A stretch of 64,000 nucleotides of DNA. It comes from Liolophura sinensis (lineage: Eukaryota > Mollusca > Polyplacophora > Chitonida > Chitonidae). The notes beneath the pieces are model-generated. The model made no database searches. It had not been told where the DNA came from and saw nothing but the letters and a program-made list of their open reading frames with translations. Every line of letters starts with the position of its first letter. Positions within the stretch are counted from its first letter, which is position 1. The DNA lies in the NCBI RefSeq assembly GCF_032854445.1, contig NC_088301.1:58662512-58726511 (forward strand), read 5' to 3'. Below, in pieces: positions 47,339 through 59,965 of the stretch. A program made the translations under genes and the position numbers.

Positions 47339-49734
47339 GGGATACTGCTCGACAATGTAGAACAGAATCTTTTCATCAGTTGCTGTTACCATGTCAGGTG
47401 AATGGGTTGATAAAGGGATGGGTTTACGGTGAGAAAGAGTTGCCAGTGACAGGTTGTGAAGCACTAACACCTGTTGCCCTACTCCATGGTCTGAAAGTTT
47501 GCTTATAATATACTCAGTGATATTATAACCTCAATACAGAACAGCCTAATGACATTTATGTAGGATATCTCCATCATATTACAATTTATTCTAGCAAAAT
47601 TTCGCTCTTAATTAACAAGGAATAATATTTGGGTATGTCATTTGAAAACTATACAGGTCCTGTACAAACACAAGCATGTAGCCTATCTGTTGACAAAGAG
47701 GGCTGATTGTATGTACCATTTATTTACACTAGTTATGTAGAAATGTACCATATTAGACAAAAGATGACTTCAGAAAACTTCTCATTTCTTTTGAACATTC
47801 TTTTTTTGTAAGTATTACTTGTTTACCTATAAGCATAAGACAATATAATGGATGATTCTAAATTTAGAAGTGGCAAAACAGGATAAAATCAATAAATCGG
47901 CAGCATGGAAGCCAAGTGGTACAGGCATGAACTAGTAGTCAGCCATTACATAGCTAATAAAATAATAAAAAGTGACAGTCACTATATGGTTGTCACAAGC
48001 ATTCAAGTGTGGGGTGGGGGGTGGGGGGGGGGGGGGGCATACATTACATTTATGGTGTTCATGTGCATTTGACTGATGCACCAGTTTGTAATACAATGCA
48101 TAAAATAGATGTAAATGGCTTAGGTACATCAAAAAAGTGTCATTTTTCTACTTCGGAGGAAATTTGACAACAATTTTTGTGAGAAAAATTTAGAGCTAAA
48201 AATAGGGTTGCAAGAACTCTCCACTCGCTACTTGAATAGTGACATTGTTATTAGCCTACATCATGACAAAGGTATCTTAACTGTGAACTGTGACACCTAC
48301 TTACAAACAGAGCTGTCATGTTGTCAGCCTAGAATATAAAATAGGCTGAAATAAGAAGAGTTGGATAATTAACCTCCTCTCACCAGGTGTGTGGTTAGTC
48401 TGGTAGCATATGTAGCTGTTAATCACCACATGTTCTAACACTCACCTGAGCTATGTGCCTGTGGAGAAAGTCAGGTAATATACATATAATCTCAGCTCTT
48501 CCTGACTTGTCACTAAGTTTATTATTTCACCGGTACTTGGTCACTTTTATGGGAGGTGAAAACCCCAATTCCCAGATTAAAATTTTAGCCTAGGTTTAAG
48601 TATTCAAAAGAACATATACTGGTATAAAGGCTATGTGGTACATAATATATCCAAGTAAACAAAATGTTAATTCATGTAGAGACCTACATATTGTAAACAA
48701 ATAAATGTATTTCCTGACAGAAGTATTTACATGTACATATAGACCTAAGAACTCATAAACATGATTGAAGCACTGCTATTACCACAGTTCACTTATTGAT
48801 ACCGCTTTAATCTTTTACTAAAGTCATGATTTACAAACAATAGTTCAATAACAAGTTCAGCATCTGATTGCTTTTCTATTAGCAGTTCTAATCTCAAATA
48901 ATTATCCATATGTATTAAAGTATGGTCAGCAATATCTTCAGTGGCTTAATGTACATGTAAAATGCATGAATAATTTGCTCTGTTGAAAAGTTGATCTTAC
49001 ACAGAAGACTTCAAAACATGAGCAAAAATGTAAATGCAACAATAAATTTGATGAAGGCCTAGAATGTACTTGGTTGTAGGTCATTTTCCTTCATTCTGTT
49101 ACTTATAATGGGGTATACAGAAAACCCACCTGCAAAGCATACTGTGATTGTACCTTAATCATACTCATATTACAGTACGTGAGGGAAACAAATTTACATA
49201 GGCTGCTTCAATGATCATGTTTTTTTTATACTTTATGTTATACTTTATTTAATAATAGGATGTGTGTCCCTCATGTCTGGCTAGCCTCTTGATTTTCATG
49301 CAGCAGGTGCTTCGATATTGGTCACTGCAAATATGTCCAAGTTCAAACAGCATACAGTTGGCCTAAACCTAAAATTTGGTTTCTTCATGTAAAACATTAT
49401 ACAACTGGTTTACAAATGCTACATGTAACTTGTGGCTGGATACATGTAACAGATCTAGCTGTTAAAAGCTGGGACAAATATAGCAGATTATAACATGTTA
49501 TGGATTATGACATGGATTACAACAGAGCTGTTAGTCCCATTTAAAAGTTTATAGAGCACCTGCCAACAAAGTTTCATTCTATCTTATACACATGTACAAC
49601 TGAGACATTTCAGCATGCTGTGACTTCATTCTATATCCTGCATCATGTTAGACTACATTTAAATGAAGGAACCTAAACCACACATACAATTCTCCAAAGA
49701 AGTACTTTCAAACTTAGCTTTGTACATGAAATGT
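47339..49734. other. Intronic stretch, no gene recognised
   Basis: AT-rich unique sequence. A G-rich run at 48011-48037 is listed separately. Confidence 0.5.
48011..48037. repeat. G-rich run (27 bp, two T interruptions)
   Basis: GGGGT, GGGGGGT and an uninterrupted 15 G run. The + strand could form a G-quadruplex. Length is likely unstable. Confidence 0.9.
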
Positions 49735-50395
49735 ACAATTGTATGCATGTTATGTGAAGGATTGTACATGTGTATGCATGTTGTGTGAAGGATTGTACAT
49801 GTGTATGCATGTTGTGTGAAGGATTGTACATGTGCAGGCATGTTGTGTTAAGGATTGTACATGCATAGGCATGATGTGTGAAAGATTGTACATGTATAGG
49901 CATGTTGTGTGAATGATTGTACATGTATAGGCATGTGTGAAGGATTGTAATGTATAGGCATGTTGTGTGAAGGATTGTACATGTATAGGCATGCTGTGTG
50001 AATAATTGCACCAGTATAGGCATGTTGTGTGAATGATTGTACAAGTATAGACATGTGTGAAGGATTGTACATGTATAGGCATGTGTGAAGGATTGTAATG
50101 TATAGGCATGTTGTGTGAAGGATTGTACATGTATAGGCATGCTGTGTGAATAATTGCACCAGTATAGGCATGTTGTGTGAATGATTGTACAAGTATAGAC
50201 ACGTGTGAAGGATTGTACATGTATAGGCATCTTGTGTGAAGGATTGTACATGTACAAGCAAGTTGTGTGAATAACTGCACCTGTATAGGCATGTTGTGTG
50301 AATGATTGTACATGTACAAGCATGTTGTGTGAATGATTGCTCCTGTATAGACGTGTTGTGTGAAGGATTGTTCATGTGTATGCATGTTTCTTGAC
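49735..50395. repeat. ~31 bp minisatellite with composite unit
   Basis: Units of about 31 bp, TGTTGTGTGAAGGATTGTAC followed by ATGTATAGGCA, about 21 copies. Several variants (GAATAATTGCACCAGTATAG, GAATGATTGTACAAGTATAG, and a shortened GGATTGTAATGTATAGG) recur in the same order near 49940-50080 and 50090-50220, indicating a composite unit of about 150 bp. Open minus-strand frames are repeat artefacts. Confidence 0.94.
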
Positions 50396-53300
50396 CTAGT
50401 GAATATACATTCAGCAACAATGAAAGTATTTTATAATCACTTTGTAAAAATTACTTTCCAGCACTGTATTATTATGGTGGTCCATACTGTGGTATTTATG
50501 CTTGTATGGTGTAGTAATGTGGTTATAAAGTAGACCATTTAGTCATTTTCCAAGCTTGACAAGAAGCCTGTTTATCAGGGCTGTCCCTCTCTAACTTACA
50601 CAGTTATCTATCTGGCATTTAGATGTCAACAGCTGATCAGGTTATCATGCAGAAATGGCCTTATATATATACTCACTATAACATTGTCAGATATGTGATG
50701 GAACACTAAAGAAAGATATGTAATAGCTAGCCTGGGTGATACAAAAAATTCATTCCGGATGTACAGCACATGATCAGCCGTTAATGCATTTTTTGCTTTT
50801 ACACATGCATATGAAACTCCAATACTCTTGAGTTATCATATCATCCATGATCTGTATACATTCATAAAGTAGACTAGAGATCAGACACCATGTCACATGC
50901 TTGGTGACAAAGTCTTAAACTATCTTCACTCCTTTTGTAATGTATAAGCAGACCTAAGAGATCAACAGTTTCTTCTAACTGGCACAGCTAAGCTGAGAAA
51001 ATACTAAGAACTATGGAAATGATAAGACCACAGTGTCAACAGTGAAGATCAAGCAAAGCCACACAAGGTCATTCTCACCATGGATGGCCTTAGCCACACA
51101 TGTGAGGCCAGAGTGGATCTTGTTCATTAGAACATTACATGTTATTGATTGAGATGTTGGCCAATTAGTTGTTATGTGCTAGGGTTGATTGGTCGAATGC
51201 CTTACTTTGTCTAGGATATGGAGCACAACGATCAGGTTAAAGCTCGCAATTCAATCTTTGACCAAGCATATTCTTCGTTGATTCCACAGACACCTATAAC
51301 CTTGCTAAAGCCAAGGTTACATTTGTGTAACAAGATAGAGATGGTATGGGAGGAAGGGTGGTCATGACATACTATCTGAATAGGATCAATGTACCTCTGG
51401 CTAGACTAGAGTTCAGTATTAACACAGGTATGGAAAATTATTTATAAAGACCCCTTCTTGGCTTTATAAATTAATTACAATGCAGTATAGTTTTACAGAC
51501 TCGTAAAACAATGAATAATTTTACACTAACAGGGCTTACGGGCAAAAAAAGGAGGAAGAAATGAAATAATTTTTACGAAATATCAAGCAACCAAATTAAG
51601 ACTGACAAAAAAAAGTAAAATGTATACAGTACTTTCATCATAACAGACACAGTCTGAATGATTGGCTAATAGTGACTTCTTGTATGGCCATAGTCATTCA
51701 CAGAATTACTCAGTGTGAATTACTCAGTAAATGCTGGAAAGAACTGATCAATCTATGTAAGCATGGTGAAGATTTTGTTCTCAACTCAAAATCACACCTA
51801 TTCAATCATGTCAGTATTAGCACATATAGACTATACTGGCTACATGAAAGGGTAAATTGGCACATCCTGTACTGTATGTACACGATGTTCAAGTCTGAAG
51901 TTCAAGTCAATGTCAAACACTGATCCCAGACGGACTAAAAAATTACCAGCCAGTGTTCTGCCTTATGATCTGTCTCTTTGACCTGTAGCACCTGACCTGC
52001 ACTTGTCAAGTCATGCATAATGCAGGTCTTTCAATCCGTCCACAATAACCAAGTCTCGTACAAGGAAAATCAATGCTTTACACTCCGTGTAACTAGATAA
52101 CTTCCTCTTAATTTGTACAGTGCTATCACAGGAATGTGGATTATGACAAGATTATTCCACAGTCTGTATTAAGCTTGATCACAAAATCCTCTGTAAATTT
52201 GGAGACACGCTGAGCAATGTTATACTAATCCCTGGTAATTGGCTTAGACTCTCCACCAACTCTCCAGCAAACAAGAGAAGTATACATACAGTTTTTATAC
52301 ACATGTATTAACCTAAGAACAAACGGTGTGCTGCAGTTTTTCTTCTTCTAGCATGTTTAAAATGACATTGTTGAAATATAAAGCAGTCCAAAGGGAGACA
52401 TCCACAAGGGAAACATGAGGGAAACATGGATGAAACTTCAGCCTTGGGCCATTTATGTTTGTACATGGTAATACAATATTAAAACTATTTCTGTATCACT
52501 AATGACATGAATGTTACAAGGCTAACAGGCCAATCAGTTCACATCAAGGAATGTCTAGGCTACAGTTCTCATGAATTCACTCTGAATTCACACATCGTGT
52601 ATGTTTCTTGGGCTCTCAATGGAAAACAGTTTCTGTCTAACTTCCTTTAACCTGTTGTTTCCTTCAGCACTAGGATTAAGCCTTTGAAATCATATTTATT
52701 TCTCCTTTATCATAAGTTATATCCCCCTTGATTTCAAGCAAATCGCCTAGCACCTCACAAAGTGACTCTTATTCTCACCATAAATGTAGACTGTATAATG
52801 GAGATTTGAGACTTGGACGTTTGGTCTTAATTTAATTAGAACAGCTCAAAATTAAAAGAGGGATAGAATTTTTAAAAATGTCATGCTCATGATACATCAG
52901 CTGAGAACATATTAAGATGTTTCAGTCTAAAACACATGTTTGAGTGCTGCATGTATCTATATTGTATACACTTCATTGGTGGAAATGAAGCTCAATGGTA
53001 GAGAGCAAACAAGAGTGAAATAGCTCAGTTGTACAGTGCATAGCTAGGTCAGCTAAACACAAGAGTGTAACATCTGGATGGCCTGGCTGCATGCAATCGA
53101 CAGGTGTACCTGCCTATTGAAACAGGTAACATCTCAGCTGTCACATTATTGTCCTTCACTGAAACACTACTGGGAACATATATCCACCAGACATGTGAAA
53201 AACCTCTATCCTGTATCAGTTGTGCGCATGCACCATGAAATCAATGTGGTGACGCAGTTAGTGGTATACAATGGCAACAACACTTAAAGCCAATGATATA

Positions 53301-56300
53301 CATGTGTGTAAAAATAAACAGTACATGTAATATACCAACATGAATTTTTAAGTGTCAACTTAGAAATGACAAATTTCTGACTTCTTCATACATGTAGATT
53401 GTTTTTAAAAAAATGCTGATTGCTCAATGGTTATGTGTGGATTATTTATTATTTTCACATCAAATCAGCAAATGACCGTTTGTAAAGGCTCTCAACCTCA
53501 ATTAAATATTGATATTGAAAGCAATAAAATAATGGTTTTATTTCACACCAAAAAATGAAGATAAAATGAAATGGTTGTAAATGTAAGAATTTAATATGTA
53601 AGATGCACCATCCAATCAAATTTTACCATGGTATCCATCATACAAATATTTAAGTAATGCCATGATGATAACTAATAACAAAAACAACTTTGCACAACAC
53701 CAGAAACATTAACACTGGCATGTTACTCACGCATACACACAACAACATTACCATGCAGCTAATCAAGCTGTATGCACCTATGGCCAATGGAATTCATCAG
53801 GGGAAAACACAAAAAGAGTCAATGTACACTTAATCCCATGAACTACTTGCACATACTTGTTCTCCAGAGCTCTGCAATAACAGCTTGATTGTTGTCATGA
53901 TCTGAATTACTCTGTGTTTTAACCCAGGGCAGTTATTAGGGTGCGGCGTGTCATGTTGTGGTGATCCAGATAAATTAAGCGGGCATATTACTCCCGTCAT
54001 TGAGGATTGCCTCAGTGATCAGGGTGAGAGTGACATGGTCCATCTCTTAGTCGCTCGCATCAATCATTAATCAGAGATCTAGCACACTATTGATCTGCTC
54101 GTGAGAGATTAAAGCAGCTACAGTAGCTCCTGGCGTCCAGTTTACCACATCTCCACAATAAGCATCCATGCAAATTCCTGCAAATTAAACGGCATGATAT
54201 AAGCTTAGCTCAAAGTCTGGACACACCAGAGAAACTTGGTATGACCTCTACACATGATTAGTTCTACAAGGACCGAAGAATGAGCAACACTCAAAGACAT
54301 GTGATTAATTCTTTAGTTCGGATGCCCTCATATTTGCTGAAACCTGGATGGGCCATCATCCGGTGAAGTCCTTTATTCTCACTCCATTATCCATCTCTCT
54401 GAGTAAATTACACCAAATTACACAGCCATAAAAACATGGACAAAAGTACATGCAAAGCCTGTAAGCCTGCCAGCCACACTGCATTACAGACCACATATGC
54501 TCAGTCACAGAACCTTGCAGAACTATTAGGCCAGTTTTCATTTGAGATACTATAATGAAAATCTACACTAGAAATATTCCTTTACTGATGATGTAAAAGG
54601 AAAATTTACATGCAGAAATTTTAGTCAAAAAGAAAGAAACAGTGATCCCTTTATATTCCCCTTACATGGTCCATAGTATGGTTGTTCAAAATTGGTTTAA
54701 GACTTAATACCAGATTTAACCTTATGCCAAGTCTTCAATTTTGTAGTTATCCTAAACAAAATCTTCTATAAGAACTAAAACTGCTGCTGTTATACTTTGA
54801 CTTTGTAGAACTACATTGGCTGCTGACGTTGGCTAAACTTTTAAATATAAAATATGACAGTATGCCAGTATTTGGTAATACACCTTCAAACAACTGTGCC
54901 CAGAATATTAAATTTTACCACATTTTTCTTAGCTAATACTTGTTAAGTTCCCAATTTTAACCTAAATGGTGGTACAGCAAGTGTTCAAGTCAAATTTCAA
55001 AATTGGCCCAGTGAACATATATGTTGCTGAAAAATTTAATAAACATGAATACATCCAGTAAGTTCAGTCTGTGCACATGCAAAGCTTGTATGATCTGCCA
55101 GGCTAATAAGAACTTCACACCAAACTATGTTTCTAATGAAAAAAATCAGCTGGACCTTTCTTTTCCATTACAGCTGTCCTTATATCTCTGTTCCCTTACA
55201 ACTACAATGCCAGGATGACCTTCAGAACTTGCGCTGGCAATCCTGCCTATATACCCCTTAGTGGATTCTAAGAAACTTAAACATTGTGGACATGGCAACT
55301 TTGCATCAATCCCCTCAGGCATTTTATTGATCCCACAAAAAGCAGACTATCTTCCCTGAAAATGTGTGCTCATATTACATGCACCATTTCAACAGAAAGT
55401 AATAACATATTTTTGGTTGCCCAGACAGACTTAATAAAGGCAGCTCTATTAAACTTATTGAGCACATGTCAGTTTGTAAGATTTGCGTAAAATGGTATTG
55501 TTTAGGTGATATATAAAAAAGAATGAGTAATACCTACAAATAAATTTTGTATTCATGATATTCTACTTGTCTGACTTGAAGATTAAGGTACTCGCTGTAC
55601 CAGCTAAGAGGTGGGGATGTTAACTTCCAATAAAAGCTGATGCTAGTCAATGCTCTTTCATCCCAGGCAAATACCTCATGACCGACAGAGAAGAAAATAA
55701 CACACAGTTTGGAGCTCACCTGAAAATCCTAATGATTCTTGTGACTCACTGTTATGGTTTAATCATTGGCTGTTCGATTAGGTTGACATCTGAGAGAGTA
55801 TGAGCTATTTTCTCCTTGTACCTTCACAAAATGAATGAAATATTTCTATGTACAAGTCAGTCTTGCATATACACTTTAAAACTTGAAGTTTCAGCAAATT
55901 CTATTATTCACATTTTCTACCACATTGTAATTAATATTTAAAATGTAATAATTATTCATAATTATAATTGTATACTGACTATTCCTTGATCTTCTTAGAT
56001 CTGATTATTATTTTACATAATATGTAAACTGTTTCGTTAATTATAAGCCTGTCCTACATTCCACCAATAAGTCACATGCAGCATCCAAGTATGAAGTCCT
56101 AAGGCTACATGTATGTGTTTGAAGTGTTCGATAATCTTTTAATGCAAAGATGATCTACTGATTTATCGAATGTGTGTAGGTGTCTTTTAAATTGTCTTAG
56201 TTCCAAGAAAAACTTGTTAATGATAAAACTGAAACCACTGATGTGAACTGTTACAAATCTGCTATTTTCCTCTGTTGCCTACACCTTTAAACTTTGGATA

Positions 56301-56514
56301 CATTAAATCACAATATACACCAAGATACTCATGACACATTAAACATCCTCAAACACACATTTTAATGACATGTAGCATTTTGTATGGACAGGTACACATG
56401 TACATGTACATGTAAATCAACACAGGCATCAGAACTTTATTGAAGCTTAGCTGACTCCAACAGTATCTTTGTCCTTATGTTTTATGAAATACCATGTATA
56501 CGTACCATAGGATT
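50396..56514. other. Intronic stretch (~6 kb), no gene recognised
   Basis: Unique AT-rich sequence without arrays. A compositionally distinct, higher-complexity patch near 53930-54150 is a candidate regulatory element and is listed separately. Confidence 0.5.
53930..54150. promoter_or_regulatory. Candidate intronic regulatory element
   Basis: Within AT-rich intron, this ~220 bp patch is higher in GC and complexity. It carries clustered homeodomain-like words: ATAAATTAAGCG near 53974, ATCAATCATTAATCAG near 54059 (ATCAATCA resembles a PBX/HOX composite site), and ATTGATC near 54090. Inference only; no conservation data were available. Confidence 0.25.
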
Positions 56515-56727
56515 GACAACATACTGTATGTATGCGTGCACAAGTGACAACATACTGTATGTATGCGTGCACAAGTGACAACATACTGTATGTATGTGTG
56601 CACAAGTGACAACATACTGTATGTATGCGTGCACAAGTGACAACATACTGTATGTATGCGTGCACAAGTGACAACATACTGTATGTATGTGTGCACAAGT
56701 GACAACATACTGTATGTATGCGTGCAC
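56515..56727. repeat. 31 bp minisatellite, 7 copies
   Basis: Seven near-identical 31 bp units: GACAACATACTGTATGTATG followed by CGTGCACAAGT, with a GCGTGCAC/GTGTGCAC difference in some copies. It lies about 0.9 kb upstream of Kv4 exon 2. Confidence 0.97.
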
Positions 56728-57619
56728 CTCCGTGAAAACAAATTCACAGTTTTATTAGGAAGAGCTGCATTATCCTAATAGGGGCCCTCAGGGCGTTCCC
56801 AACATAGACTTAGGCTTCAGGACAGTATGCAAACCTGCTTGTTCTGGCCACACTGTTTTTATACCTGACACAACTTCACACGTAATTAAAAATATTCACA
56901 AAACGAACAGGGGAATTGTTTGTTAAAAGTGAATAATCAATAAATCTGTTCATAAATAAACTGATATTTTTGGTCAGGTAAACAAAAGGTTATTAGATTT
57001 TTCCAGAGACAAGCCAGATAGTTTCTAATTGAATTAAGCTTCACTGGCTCCTTCCCAGCCTTCTTTGCTTAATCTTCACAATTCCCTAAACAAATGTTAT
57101 GTTCTAAGTTCCTGCTTAAATTTTCCTTTTTTCAGAGAGAATTGCTGAGGTAAATGGAAAATGATGAAATGTGCTTCTCCACTATACAAATTACACGTTG
57201 GATATGTTTACTTATGATTTGCCTGCATGAGCTTGCCAAACTGCTGTAGATTAATCACACATGTAGCTCAAAAATTTGATCGTACCTGCAAGTTAACAGG
57301 TGACAGTTAACATATGAACAGATAGGAAATGTGGACACATATGGTTCTTTTTAGGATTCCATGAAGTACATTTATTATTTACTGACATAATAATTACAGG
57401 TAGATGTTCTTATTTTACATGACCCAGTATACACTCAGTTGACTGACTGTGATTGCCTTGTATCACCAAGTAAGCTTTGCCTGAGGAAAACATATCACTG
57501 AGGCACAGTTTACGGTGGCTACTTAGTCTTCACAATGAATTTTTTTTTCTTTTAATATATATATTTTGCTTTTGTTTTGCTTTTTTTTAAAGTTTTCTTT
57601 TTATTTTTGTCTTTCACAG
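56728..57619. other. Intron 1 end, with polypyrimidine tract
   Basis: Unique AT-rich sequence. The last ~80 bases (57540-57619) are strongly T-rich and end in TTTCACAG, a good acceptor for exon 2. Confidence 0.7.
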
Positions 57620-57782
57620 ATATGGTGACATGGTACCAAAAACAATAACAGGGAAGATTGTTGGAGGAGTATGCTCTCTGAGTGGTGTATTGGTCATAGC
57701 TCTGCCTGTACCTGTCATTGTTTCCAACTTCAGTCGAATTTACCACCAAAACCAAAGGATGGACAAACGAAAAGCTCAAAAG
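57620..57782 (+). CDS. KCND/Shal-like: Kv4 exon 2 (selectivity filter and S6)
   Basis: The first base completes the glycine codon of the filter, then Y-G-D follows, giving [12 protein letters not shown] across the junction. Residues 369-423. S6 covers about 380-405 with the conserved PVPV hinge at 398-401, followed by [11 protein letters not shown] and a basic stretch ending KAQK. The exon is 163 bp and ends in phase 0 at the donor GTACTG (57783), which is weaker than GTAAGT. Translation through the donor reaches a stop after eight codons, so intron retention would truncate the protein right after S6. Sequence and boundaries match Kv4 family gene structure. Confidence 0.96.
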
Positions 57783-58174
57783 GTACTGGTGATGTATATA
57801 AAGAATTAATACTTTTGGTGGCTATTATATTCAGTGTTTTCATGAACTGGTCCGATATTGTTGGTGGGATACAATTGTTCCTAAAGCCTTTGACTGATAT
57901 TCATTCATGACAAAATTTTAAAGCTCAATATGATACATAGTTTATGGCCAAAGAAATTAAGATGCAATGCCATATCACAAATTTTCAGTTGACAATCACA
58001 TCTGTCACCTAAATTTACAATTGTTTGTTTAATGAACCTTCCTGGCTTGGAGAAATTGCCAAAAAAGGACTTAAAAGTAAGCAAATTATATGACCTATGG
58101 AATGATGCATTTACATGCAGTCTTTCTGTTTTTTATTTCACTGTCATATTTACAGTATGCCCTCATGATTTCAG
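57783..58174 (+). other. Kv4 intron 2 (392 bp, phase 0)
   Basis: GTACTG donor and a CATGATTTCAG acceptor. Nothing else recognised in it. Confidence 0.9.
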
Positions 58175-58360
58175 AAAGCCCGTTTGGCTCGAATACGAAT
58201 GGCCAAAAATGCAAGTGGAGCAGCTTTCCAGAAAAGTAAAAAGAAGGCAGAGGAAATCATGCTGGCTCAGGAGAGAGGCCTGGAATTGGACGAGGTTAAA
58301 AACCAAGACCTATTTGAGCTTCAGCATCACCATCTCCTTCACTGTTTGGAGAAAACAACA
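58175..58360 (+). CDS. KCND/Shal-like: Kv4 exon 3 (proximal cytoplasmic C-terminus)
   Basis: 62 codons, residues 424-485, phase 0 at both ends (acceptor TTTCAG, donor GTAAGT at 58361). It begins KARLARIRMAKNASGAAF, continues through a lysine- and glutamate-rich stretch, and ends with the Kv4 hallmark QHHHLLHCLEKTT. In vertebrate Kv4 the corresponding exon also starts at KARLARIR and ends at EKTT. The variable middle differs from vertebrate sequences, as expected. Reading past the donor gives only a few residues before a stop. Confidence 0.95.
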
Positions 58361-59965
58361 GTAAGTTACATGTACACCTGACGAAACGCCATACTGCTTC
58401 TCTTTTGATAACTTCCCCAATGTCAAACCACGTTTGGTGTTAGCTCAACATAAAGCAATGTGCATAACTTTGTTCAAACAATATGTGCAAGCCTTCCATA
58501 ACTAACCAAAAGCTTCCATGTCAAGAATGTAGCTGTTCAGTGGAAGCAATGCAAATCAGATTCTAATAGCACTTTGTCCTCATGCCATACCCATTGGCCA
58601 GTTTTACCAGGCTTTCGGCGCAAATTTTCTTGTGTCACTGACCTCATCTTTTGGAGCTACATTGTATAACCTGGGATGGTGTCACAATGCCAGAAAATGT
58701 GCGTGTAAAGGCTCGTTAAACTGGCCCCAGCTCCCATGTAATCTTACCCTGGCCACACACCATTACAACATTATCATATCCCTGTAGAACATCTACTGGT
58801 ATACATAAAGTATAAATATATATGTTGTGTTACCTTCAAGGATATTGTATTCTGCTAAATTAGATCTAGTTAAGTGCAATGCCTCAGGGTTTTGTGTTCT
58901 AACGTGGTCTGCTAGCTGTGTCTTAATTCTCCCAATCCTCACACAAACCAGAACCAGACTTCAACTGTCATGTTACGAAATGCCTAAGACTTTTTTAACT
59001 TTCAGTCTACATATAGACGAAGAATACATCCACATGGTTGTAATTTTCCATGTGAGGCAATTCTGAGTAAGTTGTTTTACAATTTTAATTTTTTCAACAT
59101 CACGGCAGAAGAAAGAAGATCATGTCCAAAACAAGTTGAACACCATGTTCAAGAACGAAAAAATTACTTCAATTCTTGTGACCAGATAAAGCTTGGCACT
59201 GTCTGTACCCTTAAAACGAGATGTATTATAAACCTAAACACATTATTGATGCTTCCTTTATTTCAACAAAGCTTTATTTCCTGATAATGAAAAATAAAAT
59301 ACTTTGTAGAAATATTTGAAGCACCAAAATGTGTTTGCTTCCTTATTTTCAGAGCCCAAGCTGTCCACAGTGGGGGACGGGCTAGTACTATCAGTGATCA
59401 TGCTATCAACCCGATTATTGACTACATAATGTAAAGAGCACAGACTAGTCCACAAAAGCCTTCAGAATGCTGCGTAGAGCAGCATATATGGATTACAGGC
59501 TATCACGAATCATACGTTGAAATACAACCAATCACGTCCTGTCAACACTAGCACGGAGGTACTCTCCGGAAGGAAACAAACTCTGTGTAAAATGTTTGGA
59601 AATAATGAAATCCACAAAGGGGTAATCAGGTCAAGGGAAAGTCAGTGGGAGCAGTGCTGATCCAATCAATGGGATGGCTACTATCAATTGTAGAGAACAT
59701 GCACCTGTGATTGATCTCAATCTGTGATCCTCTCTCTACTAGGACAAGTCCACTTGTGACAATACACATGTGACATGTCACTGACATGCCTGTCTGAAAG
59801 TCTCACTCACAGGCCTTTTATTTTTTATTACTTGGAGATAAAACTGAAGTTAGAAAACAAAGCAGTGACTGACTTGTATAAGTTTTTGTTTTTTTTTGTT
59901 CTGATCAAAGGTAAAATTAGATAGTAAAAATGCTAAAAATGCTTCATTTGTTTGATATTTCACAG
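58361..59965. other. Region 3' of Kv4 exon 3; next exon not resolved
   Basis: Intron 3 starts with GTAAGT. I looked for the expected NHEF/DREFVE-type continuation of Kv4 and did not find it. Possible but unproven pieces: an open segment 59006-59066 between TTTCAG and GTAAGT (listed separately), and an acceptor-like TTATTTTCAG ending at 59352 followed by about 25 open codons in two frames. An open frame at 59072-59284 has no family resemblance. Confidence 0.4.
59006..59066 (+). CDS. Candidate alternative Kv4 3' exon (weak)
   Basis: 61 bp bounded by a pyrimidine-rich AACTTTCAG and a consensus GTAAGT donor. Joined to exon 3 in phase 0 it stays open (20 codons plus one base), with a basic start STYRRRIHP. 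No similarity to known Kv4 C-termini is evident. It ends in phase 1, which does not fit the family-like frame of the candidate exon at 59966 but would fit a short terminal exon starting at 59353 that stops at a TAA near 59425. Splice signals alone make it worth testing. Confidence 0.2.

Larger units (their letters stand above)
13532..57619 (+). other. Kv4 intron 1 (about 44.1 kb, phase 2)
   Basis: Begins GTAAGT and ends in a long T-rich tract followed by CACAG at 57615-57619. It splits the codon of the filter glycine: GG from exon 1 plus A from exon 2. A very long first intron at this position is typical of Kv4 genes. It contains most of the minisatellites of this window and at least two SINE copies, plus R1 copies, each listed separately. 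I found no convincing nested gene on either strand. Confidence 0.93.

Noticed and set aside
59072-59284. 70-codon + strand frame near the Kv4 3' exons
   Set aside because: No Kv4 resemblance; the acceptor-like CGGCAG would leave an intron of only about 40 bp after 59066, and no donor keeps the frame sensible.
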